Made by a program: the position numbers and the translations under genes. Positions 11,340-22,912 of a DNA stretch of 64,000 nucleotides are shown here, one piece after another. Position 1 is the first letter of the stretch. Every line of letters begins with the position of its first letter. This stretch comes from Pomphorhynchus laevis (taxonomy: Eukaryota > Acanthocephala > Palaeacanthocephala > Echinorhynchida > Pomphorhynchidae), in NCBI GenBank assembly GCA_012934845.2, contig WNNJ02000942.1, forward strand, positions 186,001 through 250,000, given 5' to 3'. The notes beneath the pieces were generated by a model. The model was not told the origin of the DNA. It saw only the letters and a program-made list of their open reading frames with translations, and did no database searches.

Positions 11340-14300
11340 GAGAAATCAGTTTAAAAAAATTATTTTATTTCATTTGAAATTAAAATTTTTTATTTTATAT
11401 TTATTAGCAACAGGCGCTTTAAGTTCTCAGGTTTAAATAAAATTATTATAGATATGCTTACAAAATATTAATAGTCAATGGCGCATAAAAATGTTGTCAT
11501 TTTTTTATATTTTTAACAAAAAAAATTATACATATGAATTATACATTTTTGAATTATCCGTTGTTATCTGGTTCTAGTTTATTATACGATTTACTTCATT
11601 ATTTAATTTAAATAACCTAAGCATTTTAAAAATAGAAATAAATTCTAAATTTAACCGGAATAAATTTATATCGGTTTCCACTATAATATATGCTATTATA
11701 TTTATATATTCATCTTTATTTAGCTGCTAAATACTATTATTTACATCTATTTAAATCCGCTGTAAACTGAGTATAAATTCTCTACAACTAAAAATCATCT
11801 TTAAAAAATCTTTTAGCTTTAAAATCTACTATACTTTTGATATGTTGCGACGCAATTACAGTTACGACCAAAGGAGATGTTGCCATTTGCGCAATTCGTA
11901 GCAATTGCTAGCGGATAAGTGATAAGACATCATCCAGGTAATGACATCATTGCTGTTATCACTTTGTATTAAATTTTAGAAACGGTTTAATCTATTATTA
12001 TTTTAATTAAAATATCTGAGTTAAATCTTATTTTTATCTTGGTATTAAACAAATCCCGAGATTTTATAAATAAACAAATCCTAAAAGAATTAACAAAGAA
12101 TTTTCTGAGAATTAATTTCTCAATAAATTCCCTGAAACCAGAAGGTTGAAACCTTTGAAATAAATTAACTCGATGAAAATGGAGTTTTTCATTTAGTAAA
12201 ATTAAAAATTAAAATTTATTAAAAATGATTGTCAACTATCTAGTGAAGTAGATATTATCTACTGTATTACTAATCGATGCTATTTTTAACTTATATACAA
12301 AAAAATATCATTTACTTATCACTTAAAGCTTTTGTGAAATGGCAGAAAGCTTTTATGAACTAACACATTGAACTTAAAATTTACAATATCCAAACAGAAC
12401 AACATTAACATGTAAACTTTAAGGGAGTGGATACTGGGCGATATTAAGCGACTTGTACTAATCGATGCTATTTGTAATCGATTTAAAAATTATTTGGATT
12501 GTAGCGATTACGTTGTATTCTAATTATATAATTTTAAATGACTTTTAAAATTGCGTTCGGAGAGAATGTAATCATTAGTTGGCTCTTTCTCAGAGAGAAA
12601 AAATAAGAAAAATTAAAAAATCGCATTGTGAATTTTCACAATGCAATTGGCCTCTTCAGAAAACACTAAAGAAGAGGCCAATAACTTTGGCGAGGCCAAC
12701 CGCATTGGCGAAAATTCAAAAATACTAATACTTTTCCTTTTTTCTAGGAGAAAGATCCAACTAATGAATTTGAAATGTATTTTGTTGTCATCAGTGATAC
12801 AACCTGATGTTATCACGAATCTGGAAAGGGAGAAGCTATTTTGAAGTCTTGGATATGACAGTAAAAAATAAATGTCGAATTTGCAATTTTTGTGAAATCA
12901 CATGCTGAAAAATCAAGGTTTCTTCACAATTTGCAATCATTTTCTATTAGTATTTACTATGAAATAAAATTGAATTTGTCAAATTATGTATTTCCACGTA
13001 GTCATCGATCTTACAAATGTAAAGTTGAGCAATACATTTGTCTTTAATTAAATCAAATTAATTTGACCAAACGAGATCAAACAAAATCATATTCGGAATT
13101 AGATGTCTAATCGATTAAATCTAAGTTACCTTAATATCTTTTAATGTTTCGTAACTTAAATATTAGTAGCAATTATGCAAATTTTTTGATACTTATAGTC
13201 TAATACATTAACCTAATATATCAGAGGTGCCTTGAAGAAATAAAGTGTTAAGTACTTATAAAGTATTCATATGACATTAGACAAAACGTCAATAATTATA
13301 AAAATTGTATTTAAAGTATGACATCGCTAAAACGCATACTAGTTTAAATAATTACACTGGTTGAACTGTCGTGACGCGAAAGCAGAGGGTTCCACGACTA
13401 CCGGACATATATATCCGGACATACAATAACGGGACATACAATAATCACATACTGAGAAACCAATCTGTTTGTAATGCGGTCGTATCTGCCTGCAATGAAC
13501 AATGAAATGGGCATTTACAGGTATGTTTCCTTGGTGCCTACCTGAGGAGAAAATGTTTGGAACACTTCAAAAAAACGTTTCCAATGTTCCCTAGGCATGT
13601 TTATCAACTAATTTCTTATGACATGTAAGATCATTGTATGTACTGCCAGGTTGGCGTGTAAGAGCATTCGATGTACTACCAGGTGTTTTAGGTGCTTTGA
13701 TGCCTCTGGAACATCTGGATAAGCACCTGAACGTACTTCCATGTGCTTTAATCAGTAAATTTTAAAGTTGGGATACTTTGATTCTAAGTTTAACCACTTT
13801 GAGTGGTTAAACTTAACCACTCTGGTATATCCGAAAGGCTTGTCTCGTTAGTATGTGCATTTGCCATAAATATTAATGTTCAGTAATCTTTGATTATATG
13901 TAGGAATCAAGAGGCATTATACCAATTTCGAAATCGCAAAGCATATCATGCAATTAATTTCACATCGGAAGTAAAAATTAAAGAATTGATAAACATCTAT
14001 TATCACAAATCAATACAAACTAGCGAATCTAACACAGTATAGTTCTAAAGGAATAGGAATGGCATGGCGGCTATGCCAATGGGCTCTAAATTAAGGGAAA
14101 TGCCTACTGAGTTCAATTTCTTTCGTGTTTTGTTATATATAGTGAAGCAGTCAAATATGACTGCTTATATATAGTTATATATGTAGCAGTCAAAGCTTAT
14201 TAGTGTTTTTACTTTAATAATTCATTATGGTGTTTTTTACCTTAATAATTCATTAATTTTTTTAAAGCTTATCTGATATCACATAATGCGTATAATTAAA

Positions 14301-14660
14301 TAATATTAAATAATTTAGTAATATCTAAAATTATTAAGATGTTTAATAAAAATAATAAATCAAATCGTTTGTGGTCTTTAGAAAGACAATTTGTAATCTA
14401 TATTTGACTTGATATATCTCCTTAACACCAACATTGATTAAATGCAAAGTAGTTACGGTGCTGGCGTTAAAAGTAATAATTGCAGTTCAATAAATTACAA
14501 AGATTAATTTACAAAAATAGGTATTTCAATTTTGACCTATTTACATGCCGGTAAACCTGTTTTATGCTAAAACACGTGTAATGTTTTTGTAAAGTTGAAA
14601 TAATAAACTGCCCATTGATATTTTATGAGAAATAATTGGTCTCGTACATATCTGACCGTA
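11340..14660. other. AT-rich intergenic region with small hairpins
   Basis: No gene recognised. Visible structures: a hairpin GGCCTCTTC ... GAAGAGGCC at about 12650-12681; a 27-bp imperfect direct repeat (GTAAGA-CATT--ATGTACT-CCAGGT) at about 13626-13652 and 13659-13685; and a 13-bp perfect stem AAGTTTAACCACT/AGTGGTTAAACTT at about 13788-13816. The ORF at 12641-12844 is low complexity and overlaps the first hairpin. Confidence 0.5.
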
Positions 14661-14916
14661 AAAGCTAAGTGATATGTGTAATGAAATATGTCCACGGGCG
14701 GTGCGATACTCGAAAATACATTTTAAACAAATGGGAACAAAACAATTCTCCCATTTCTCAATGTGTGTTGTTTGCCGAATTGATTTTGGTAGATACCGCC
14801 GGCGACATTATTTGTGTTTGGTACGGAAAGCTTGGGGTAAAACAATCGGTTACTGTTTATTTAAATTTTTTTAGCAGCCTGCTAGTAGCGAAAAGTTATT
14901 AACGAAAGGTGTTTCA
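14661..14916 (+). other. Upstream region of the LARP4-like gene
   Basis: Less AT-rich than the DNA to its left. Two overlapping plus-strand frames (14669-14902 and 14674-14874) are open, but neither resembles a known protein nor joins the next exon in phase. It is best read as promoter/5' UTR sequence, though an upstream exon is not excluded. Confidence 0.35.
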
Positions 14917-15550
14917 ATGGAATCTTCTACATCATCTGATGGTAAGTTTATTACTCTTAAAGGATAAATGTGTATTCTCTATATAAATTTTAGATTGTTC
15001 TGAAATTGTGTCAATTATTGGTCAAGTTCTTGATCCATGTGATTTTAGTAAAAGCGATTTTAATTTAAAACGTTCGATGAGAATTGCTAGATCAAGCGAT
15101 TGTAATCCAGAAATGGATCCGTCGACAGCCGTAGCAGCCACGTGTTATCCTTCTCTTCACTACCAACCTCAATACACCTATGATACACACATGTTTCAAC
15201 TTCCAGATCCATGCGTGAATCATCTGGCCGAAACAGTTAATTTGGAAGAACCACCTAATTCCAACTGGGAATTCGATGAACTACGATCAGCCGCTGTTGA
15301 GGGACGGGTCATCATTATCTATTCCTTGCCAGTTACAACATCAGCTGATGATGTGATCAACCTACTTAGTCAGGTTGGTGAAAGACCTTCGAGAGTTCTC
15401 TATGCTGGCAATTTCCACTGGTATGTTGAATATTGCACTTCCCAAGCAGCTGTCGATGCTCAGAATCGTATTCGAAGCGGTGCTATTTCTTTTAATGGCA
15501 ATATAATACAAGCCAAATTTAAACACATTCGTAAAAATCCGCATAGCTGA
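14917..15550 (+). CDS. Small RRM protein resembling the LARP4 RNA-recognition motif, two exons
   Basis: Exon 1 is 14917-14941 (MESSTSSD), intron 14942-14993 (52 bp, gtaagt...ttttag), exon 2 is 14994-15550, giving 193 residues in one frame. The start is the first ATG in frame with a good purine context; an upstream exon remains possible. Residues about 113-187 form an RRM fold pattern: GRVIIIYSLPV (RNP2-like), SADDVINLLSQVG (helix 1), FHWYVEYCTS (RNP1-like), AAVDAQNRIRSG (helix 2), FNGNIIQAKFKHI (last strand). NWY-type RNP1 and the FxGxxIxAxxK ending are what LARP4/4B RRMs have after their La motif. A convincing La motif is not visible in residues 1-110, which are Pro/Tyr/His-rich in the middle. 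Coding sequence is clearly less AT-rich than its flanks. By family knowledge LARP4 binds poly(A)/mRNA in the cytoplasm; function here is inferred. Confidence 0.75.
14942..14993 (+). other. 52-bp GT-AG intron
   Basis: Donor G/gtaagt, acceptor ttttag/AT; splits an aspartate codon (phase 1). The downstream frame is open without it but loses its start codon. Confidence 0.75.
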
Positions 15551-15829
15551 TATAGACATTTTAACTTGCTGTACATTAAAGTTTTCAGTAAATTATTGTT
15601 TTATCAGCTTTTAACTTTATCAGCTTCAAACTTTTTAAAGGTAAAATATCCAAAAATTTTATTCTATGAAAATTCGCGTTTTAAAATGATTGTGTACTGC
15701 TTCGCTTTATATTGTGGTGACATTAAAATGTACTCTATCACCATTACACTTAATCGAGTAAAGTGATTATTTATATTTATTTAAGAATTGATTAATTTCA
15801 TGTTAATTGCGCAGTCATTAATTGATGAC
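15551..15829. other. 3' flank of the LARP4-like gene
   Basis: AT-rich 3' UTR-like sequence. The frame at 15566-15766 is hydrophobic low complexity and not credible as a gene. No clean AATAAA within 100 bp of the stop was seen. Confidence 0.4.
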
Positions 15830-16190
15830 ACTGGACTTTGCTTCAATCCTATAAGGCAACAACAGCACGCTACATTTCAGAATTGGTGTGCATCATCAGG
15901 TCCACCAATAATGAAGGTAGATTCTTCCCCTAGCAATACAGATTTAATTTAAAATCAGAAATGGTTTCAATCATATTTGCAAAATGTAAGACGAAAGTCT
16001 TAAATTAAATCTAATTACCGATAAAAGCATGCGAATCAAGTGAGCGTTAGCCCACATTGAAATGACCGAAACCTGATTACGAGGTCCTTGGTGAACCTCG
16101 TAATCAGTAGCTTACGAGGTCCACCAATACTAAAATGCAGTGTATTGCTGTTAGCTTGTAGATAGGATTAAAGTAGCGTGTAGAATAAAA
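15830..16190. repeat. MITE-like inverted repeat with internal hairpin
   Basis: The arm at about 15835-15906 (TTCAATCCTATAAGGCAACA, CAGCACGCTACATTT, AATTGGTG, GGTCCACCAATA) reappears inverted at about 16110-16185 (GGTCCACCAATAC, AAATGCAGTGTATTGCTG, GATAGGATTAAAGTAGCG). Inside lies a 13-bp stem hairpin, CTGATTACGAGGT/ACCTCGTAATCAG (16073-16107). The arms have drifted, so it is old. Confidence 0.6.
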
Positions 16191-16854
16191 ATTGTCATCA
16201 AAATTTCGATGGTAATAATGACTGCACAGATATATCAACTTAAAATTAGGAAGCAAACTATAGATGACTAGTTTAAACATATTCTAAAATATTGAATTTA
16301 CCGCGTCTAAATATTTATATTAACGATATTTACTAAATATTTAACGTCACTGTCAGCATCGACATTAAACAACTTCCACAAAAAATTTAACTTTTTGAAC
16401 ATTTTAAATTGAAACTTTTCTTAAAATATTACATTACGTGAATTTTATTGATCACTTAAAGCAATGAAAGATATTAAATGAAATTAATTTTCTGTGAGTG
16501 ATAAAACTACAGACATCTTTAGTAATCCGGGTCTTGACGACTAAAAATTTGATACAAACACGTTTCTTATATTTTATATTACAAAAAAACATGGAATGAT
16601 ATGGTAATCATATGGTACTCAATATAGTATTAATGAATTTCATAATTTTATAATAAATAAATTAACTTGTTATGATATAAAATATAAATGAATATTTGCG
16701 TGAATATTAGGCTTCAAAGTGTTTGCTTCAAAGTGTCTCTGTACATCTGTAGTTAAAAATCTACTACATAAAAAAGCTTTCTTTTTGAAAGTATGTTGCA
16801 TTTGGAGTATTCGCCAATTATGATATCTGTTTAAATCTGTAATAATATCATACA

Positions 16855-17148
16855 ATTTCATAGTGGCCGAAACCTGATAACATAGCAATTTCTTTTGATG
16901 ACCTCTAATCATTATTCCTAAACATCATCTGTTATTTATTAGTCAAATCATAAAAAATACCTTATTTAAAACTTCAATTTTAAATTATAACTTGGTTTAA
17001 GTTATATTAAATATTATAACAATTATTTATTATTTATAAATTTTATTATTTAATTATTAAATTTTGATTTAGCATTATTATTATTTTTTAATTTTATAAT
17101 TATATTAAATACGTATACTCAGTTAGCTTATTTGATTATATTAGGGAA
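16855..17148 (+). repeat. Solo copy of the Penelope-type 3' tail
   Basis: Shares with the downstream flank of the Penelope-like ORF at 35.5-37.6 kb the blocks CGAAACCTGATAxCATAGCA, CTGTTATTTATT-GTCAA, ATTAAATTTTGATTTAGCA and the end ATTATATTAAATACGTA...AGCT-ATTTGATTA. Nothing of the ORF precedes it, so it is a 5'-truncated or solo tail. Confidence 0.7.
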
Positions 17149-17299
17149 GGCGTGTGTCACAACAAGAATAACTTATGGTAAAACTATTAATTTCATAAAT
17201 TAGTTTCTTAATTTGACTTTACTATTACATGAACTTTTGATAATAAATTTCTTTTTGGTATAAAATTCGACAAGAAATTTGATTTTTATAGCAATTTAG

Positions 17300-17500
17300 T
17301 TATTTAGTTATTTATACCCTGCTAATGCAAAATATAGCTGTATTTATTTTTATAAATCTTTTGATATTTATAACACAAATTGTTCGCAAACTTTTTCAAT
17401 AGATTTCCTGAGCAGTTTATTTTAATCTGTGAAATATAAGGATGCTTTCTATACTGCTCTATGCTTCAATTTTAAACGTCTGCAAATTTTGCATTAAACA
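17300..17500 (+). repeat. Single diverged copy of the 312-bp repeat found at 42.6-44.0 kb
   Basis: GAAATATAAGGATG, ATACTGCTCTATGCTTCAAT and TAAACGTCTGCAAA occur in the same order and spacing as in the tandem copies at 43.14, 43.45 and 43.76 kb. Confidence 0.6.
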
Positions 17501-18868
17501 CGATTTCGACAGATTTAAGTGACATCGTACGGTTTACATTTTAGCAATAGACTAAATGATTTCTTTTTATGCCTTTGTATATTTTTAACAAATTGATCCA
17601 TTATTGAACATATAATAACAAACAAATATCAAGTATCATTCATTGATATGAATAGATATATTTAAAACATCGTATTGTGTTGTATTACATCGATTATACA
17701 CCGATATTGATTGCTATATATATTGTGTGTGACAACTGTTATTTCCGAATCGAACCTTCACACTCGAATATTTAGGCACTAAATATTTGGGCGTTATAAA
17801 TCGTGATGACGCAACGATCACAGTAAAATTTGACAATTTTACTGCCGAGTGGAAAGGGTAACACTGCTGAAGCTTTTTAATGTCTCGTCTAGATATTTAC
17901 ACATCAATGGTTGACAATTTTTTTTAAATAAAATCACAGTTGGAAACTTAGGCCAATGTACATTCGAGTAAATAAAATTTCCCTGTTGCATTTGTCGAGT
18001 CAGCTTGTTTCTCTGAAGCAGGCCGGTCTTATCTGTGAGTAATCGGAGATAAACCCATTTCCCAAAGTGTGCTACTTTTGTCCATTCTACATATCTGTCT
18101 TGTTTTAGTTACTTTCACTGTACAAAAACCATAAATAAGATGTTGCAAATGGCAGTTTGCAATTTTTGCATTAAACAAATATTTCTTTAAATACGTAAAC
18201 TCAGTTAGCTGATTTGATTATAGTGTTGAAAATTTCAATTATGTACAATATAATTATATTCGTTCATAAAATCTTAATTAAATGTATCAATGTTTTAATT
18301 ATAATTAATTACATAATTATAATTAATTTTATTTGTCAAAAGAGGACGTATATCAACTTAGATTTACGAAACAGTTGATGTAATATTCAGACAACATTAA
18401 AAATCACAGAATATGTTATTTATCAGGTTACTAAATAACATTTCTTGTGGATTCTAAGAAGTTGCTTATGGTGGTAGCTTAGCTACGTTGTTTTTATAAG
18501 TTTCGTAAAATAGTTTTGTTGTTTACTGCAGTTTGACGAATGAATGATTCTTATAAACTCTTCGAAATAGCTAAAGGAAAATAAACTAGCGAATTATTAC
18601 TCAAAATTTTAAACAGTAATTTCGATCTAAAGGAACTTAAAAATATTAATATTAATTAACTTAATAAAAATATAATATATTTTTTTAACTTCTTAATTTA
18701 TGAATCTTATTCTCCAGAATTTAAATGATTAGATATCAGAACAATATTTAGCGCATATAAAAATATTTAATAGAAATTTATTAGTAAATTGTAAATATAC
18801 ATATATAAATATTTGCAAATCTTGATACATTTGCCAATACACGTCAATATAAATGATGATATAAATGA
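17501..18868. other. AT-rich spacer with a Penelope-tail stub at about 18183-18225
   Basis: No gene recognised. At 18183-18225 the terminal words TTAAATACGTA, CTCAGTTAGCTGATTTGA repeat the very end of the Penelope-type tail. Confidence 0.5.
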
Positions 18869-21430
18869 TGATTATTGATAAATAATTATTGGATCTGGAT
18901 CAAAGAAAAGAGGAATTATTTTTGATATTTCGCAAACTTCTGTTAGCATCTTCAGTAAATTACCTTTACTTTTTTATCTTTACTGAAGATGCTAACATTC
19001 CTCACATTTCAGTCTACAACATAGAGCAAAATGAAGAAACAAAAATATTAAAATTTTGTTTTTAAATAGTTGATACTGATCCATTATTGATAAATAATTA
19101 TTGGATCTGGATCAAAGGAAAGAAAAAAATATTTTTGATATTTCGCAAACTTCTGTTAGCATCTTCAGTTAAGATAAAAAAGTAAAAGTAAAGATGTAAT
19201 ATATGTTTATGAATAAGGAATTATTGGAGCTGGATCAAAGAAAAGAGGAAATTATCTTTGAAATTTTGTTTTCTTCTATTGGCATCTTCAGAAAATTACT
19301 AATTTTCTGAAGATGCTAACAGAAATTAGCGAAATATCGAAAATAATTTCTTCTTTCCTTTGATCCAGCTCCTATAATTATTTACCTTGATTACTATAAT
19401 GTATATTTTTAAATAGTTGGTAATGCTCCATTATTGATAAATAATTATTGCAACTGGATCAAAGAAAACAAGAATTTGTTTTTGATATTTCGCAAACTTC
19501 TGTTGGCATCTTCAGTTAAGATAAAAAAGTAAAAGTAAAGATGTAATATATGTTTATGAATAAGGAATTATTGGAGCTGGATCAAAGGAAAGAGGAAATT
19601 ATCTTTGAAATTTTGTTTTCTTCTATTGGCACCTTCAGAAAATTACTAGTTTTCTGAAGATGCTAACAGAAGTTAGTGAAATATCAAAAATAATTTCTTC
19701 TTTTCTTTGATCCAGCTCCAATAATTATTTACCTTGATTACTATAATGTATATTTTTAAATAGTTGGTAATGATCCATTATTGATAAATAATTATTGCAA
19801 CTGGATCAAAGAAAACAAGAATTTGTTTTTGATATTTCGCAAACTTCTGTTAGCATCTTCAGAAAATTACCTTTACTTTTTTATCTTTACTGAAGTGCTA
19901 ACATTGCTCACATTTCAGTCTACAACATAGAGCAAAATGAAGAAACAAAAATATTAAAATTTTGTTTTTAAATAGTTGATACTGATCCATTATTGATAAA
20001 TAATTATTGGATCTGGATCAAAGAAAAGAAGAATTATTTTTGATATTTCGCTAACCTCTGTTAGCATCTTCAGTTAAGATAAAAAAGTAAAAGTAAAGAT
20101 GTAATATATGTTTATGAATAAGGAATTATTGGAGCTGGATCAAAGAAAAGAGGAAATTATCTTTGAAATTTCGTTTTCTTCTATTGGCATCTTCAGAAAA
20201 TTACTAATTTTCTGAAGATGCTAACAGAAGTTAGTGAAATATCAAAAATAATTTCTTCTTTTCTTTGATCCAGCTCCAATAATTATTTACCTTGATTACT
20301 ATAATGTATATTTTTAAATAGTTGGTAATGATCCATTATTGATAAATAATTATTGCAACTGGATCAAAGAAAACAAGAATTTGTTTTTGATATTTCGCAA
20401 ACTTCTGTTGGCATCTTCAGTTAAGATAAAAAAGTAAAAGTAAAGATGTAATATATGTTTATGAATAAGGAATTATTGGAGCTGGATCAAAGGAAAGAGG
20501 AAATTATCTTTGAAATTTTGTTTTCTTCTATTGGCACCTTCAGAAAATTACTAGTTTTCTGAAGATGCTAACAGAAGTTAGTGAAATATCAAAAATAATT
20601 TCTTCTTTTCTTTGATCCAGCTCCAATAATTATTTACCTTGATTACTATAATGTATATTTTTAAATAGTTGGTAATGATCCATTATTGATAAATAATTAT
20701 TGCAACTGGATCAAAGAAAACAAGAATTTGTTTTTGATATTTCGCAAACTTCTGTTAGCATCTTCAGAAAATTACCTTTACTTTTTTATCTTTACTGAAG
20801 TGCTAACATTGCTCACATTTCAGTCTATAACATAGAGCAAAATGAAGAAACAAAAATATTAAAATTTTGTTTTTAAATAGTTGATACTGATCCATTATTG
20901 ATAAATAATTATTGGATCTGGATCAAAGAAAAGAAGAATTATTTTTGATATTTCGCTAACCTCTGTTAGCATCTTCAGTTAAGATAAAAAAGTAAAAGTA
21001 AAGATGTAATATATGTTTATGAATAAGGAATTATTGGAGCTGGATCAAAGAAAAGAGGAAATTATCTTTGAAATTTCGTTTTCTTCTATTGGCATCTTCA
21101 GAAAATTACTAATTTTCTGAAGATGCTAACAGAAGTTAGTGAAATATCAAAAATAATTTCTTCTTTTCTTTGATCCAGCTCCAATAATTATTTACCTTGA
21201 TTACTATAATGTATATTTTTAAATAGTTGGTAATGATCCATTATTGATAAATAATTATTGCAACTGGATCAAAGAAAACAATGTTTTTACAATTTTCATG
21301 AATTATGATTTGAAATTATGATTTTATTATATTGAATTGTAATTTTCTGAAGATGCTAACAGAAATTAGCGAAATATCGAAAATAATTTCTTCTTTCCTT
21401 TGATCCAGCTCCAATAATTATTTAGAAATG
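18869..21430. repeat. Tandem array of palindromic (foldback) repeats with 905-bp higher-order unit
   Basis: The unit is a near-perfect palindrome of about 160 bp: GGAGCTGGATCAAAG ... GGCATCTTCAGAAAATTACT, then AATTTTCTGAAGATGCTAAC ... CTTTGATCCAGCTCC. Copies begin near 19218, 19564, 20122, 20468 and 21028, i.e. alternating spacings of about 346 and 558 bp. The marker AGTCTA(C/T)AACATAGAGC at 19011, 19917 and 20822 gives the same 905-906-bp higher-order period. Copies differ by few bases, so amplification is recent. A lone half-copy closes the array at 21340-21425. No protein is encoded. Confidence 0.85.
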
Positions 21431-21539
21431 ATTTTTTTTATTATTTAAATAATTTAATTTAGACATATTTTTAACTACGGAATTATAAAATTAAAATTAT
21501 CAATAAAATTAAACAAAATAAACTTTTAAGATGAAACTT

Positions 21540-21740
21540 TTTACAAATAGATAGTAAATAATATACTCTGTGTTTGAATAGGAAATTTCGCTAGATAATC
21601 AAACTAAATCTGAGAAATAAATATTAGGCATCCATTTCACTCAACTGCAATGTTGGGTTGAGGAATTGTGTACGAAACTTGATAATATAGCAGTTCTTTC
21701 TGATGACACCTAATCTTTATTTAAAAGGTTTAATATTAAA
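21540..21740 (+). repeat. Solo copy of the Penelope-type 3' tail
   Basis: AATAATATACTCTGT, CTAGATA, GCAATGTTGGGTTGAGGA, ACGAAACTTGATAATATAGC and AGTTCTTTCTGATGACA align with 37660-37800 downstream of the Penelope-like ORF. Confidence 0.7.
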
Positions 21741-21984
21741 AATACTTTAATATTTTAAATATAATAATATTATATTTAAAATAAAGATTATTTATTATAT
21801 TGATAATTTATAGTAATGTTATTAATTTAATCCGGTAATTGAAGTCAATTTCCGGATTAAACAAACGTTAAAGTATATTTGTTGTTTATTAATGCGCAAT
21901 TCCCTTTTTGTTACTTCATACGTCATATTTCTTTAAATTGAGATTGCGATCGATATGATGAAATTGCCTTATCAGAAAATAAAT

Positions 21985-22200
21985 TCATGCTGCAAACATC
22001 ATCCCCGTAAAACACAATGTTGCAATAACTGCGAATGCTATTGAAGTCTGTTTGAAAAAGAGTTGAATTGCTTTCAATGTTCCGTCAAAGCTTCCGATCA
22101 GAGTAATACAAAAATTTATTAAAATGGGAAGTTGACCAGATAAGTAACTAATATCTACTAATACAGTCAATAGCCGATTTATATATGATATCTTGTAAAT
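21985..22200 (-). CDS. Possible terminal exon of a small membrane protein
   Basis: On the minus strand a frame is open from about 22199 to the stop at 21985. It reads RLLTVLVDISYLSGQLPILI, a hydrophobic stretch, GSFDGTLKAIQLFFKQ, then a second hydrophobic stretch ending GMMFAA. Two likely membrane segments separated by a short polar loop, and base use closer to coding than the flanks, suggest a real exon. No start codon or clear acceptor was fixed, and no family is recognised. A candidate upstream exon (ATG near 22335, minus strand, MESDYLFRNKMG) has a poor donor. Could also be chance. Confidence 0.3.
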   Translation of the reverse strand: MYKISYINRLLTVLVDISYLSGQLPILINFCITLIGSFDGTLKAIQLFFKQTSIAFAVIATLCFTGMMFAA

Positions 22201-22837
22201 CTTTCATAATTTCTTGTTATCTCAACATTTGCACAGAGGTTAATAATCATATCACTAGTGTCAATATTGAAATTGTCTGGTTCTTTAGTTAAAACCCATT
22301 TTATTTCGAAACAGATAATCACTTTCCATTCTCAGCTCAGTATTGCAACAATTCACGTTTGGTGAATTCAAATAGTTCCGGTTCCTAATTGTTAATATCC
22401 TGAGCTAATTTAAATTTAAATTTCCTTTTTTTATTAATTTTATTAATTAGTTTTAAGTTTATTAATAACTTGTTTAAGTTTATTTCTGCTTTATGTAAAT
22501 TATATCTAGCAATTGAAAAGTCTGTAGTAAGCGGTTAGATATCGAAATAATTCAAGTCCAAGCAAAAAATTGAACCTAAAATTATAATTGTCACAACTGT
22601 AGACAGTAATCGAATAATGTGTTTAGCATAAAAAGTATTTAAATTAAAAGACCAGTAAAAGTGTTTACTTTTTCTATTCGTGTTTACTGAGTAAAATATA
22701 GTAAAAGTATTATTAAAGTATATTAAAGTAGGTCAAAACTAGCATAATTCTTCATAATATAATGTTTATATTCTGAAATCAATATATCTCTATTTAATAT
22801 TAAAATTTTTATATTATTGAATATTAATAATTAATTA
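22201..22837. other. AT-rich spacer
   Basis: No repeat unit or gene recognised. Confidence 0.4.
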
Positions 22838-22912
22838 ATAATTGTGGCGCGCCCAGCGCGCCACCCATGCCAGATGCGCCACCTTAAAAAAATAAATAAA
22901 AAGGGGGTAAAA

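Noticed and set aside
12641-12844. 67-residue frame on the plus strand with a mirror frame on the minus strand
   Set aside because: Covers a hairpin (hence open on both strands), low complexity, no family resemblance.
14669-14902. 77-residue frame before the LARP4-like gene
   Set aside because: Not joined in phase to the next exon and no known motif; treated as upstream sequence.
16670-16912. 80-residue frame on the minus strand
   Set aside because: It overlaps the solo Penelope tail in antisense, is not kept in the other tail copies and has no start or splice context.
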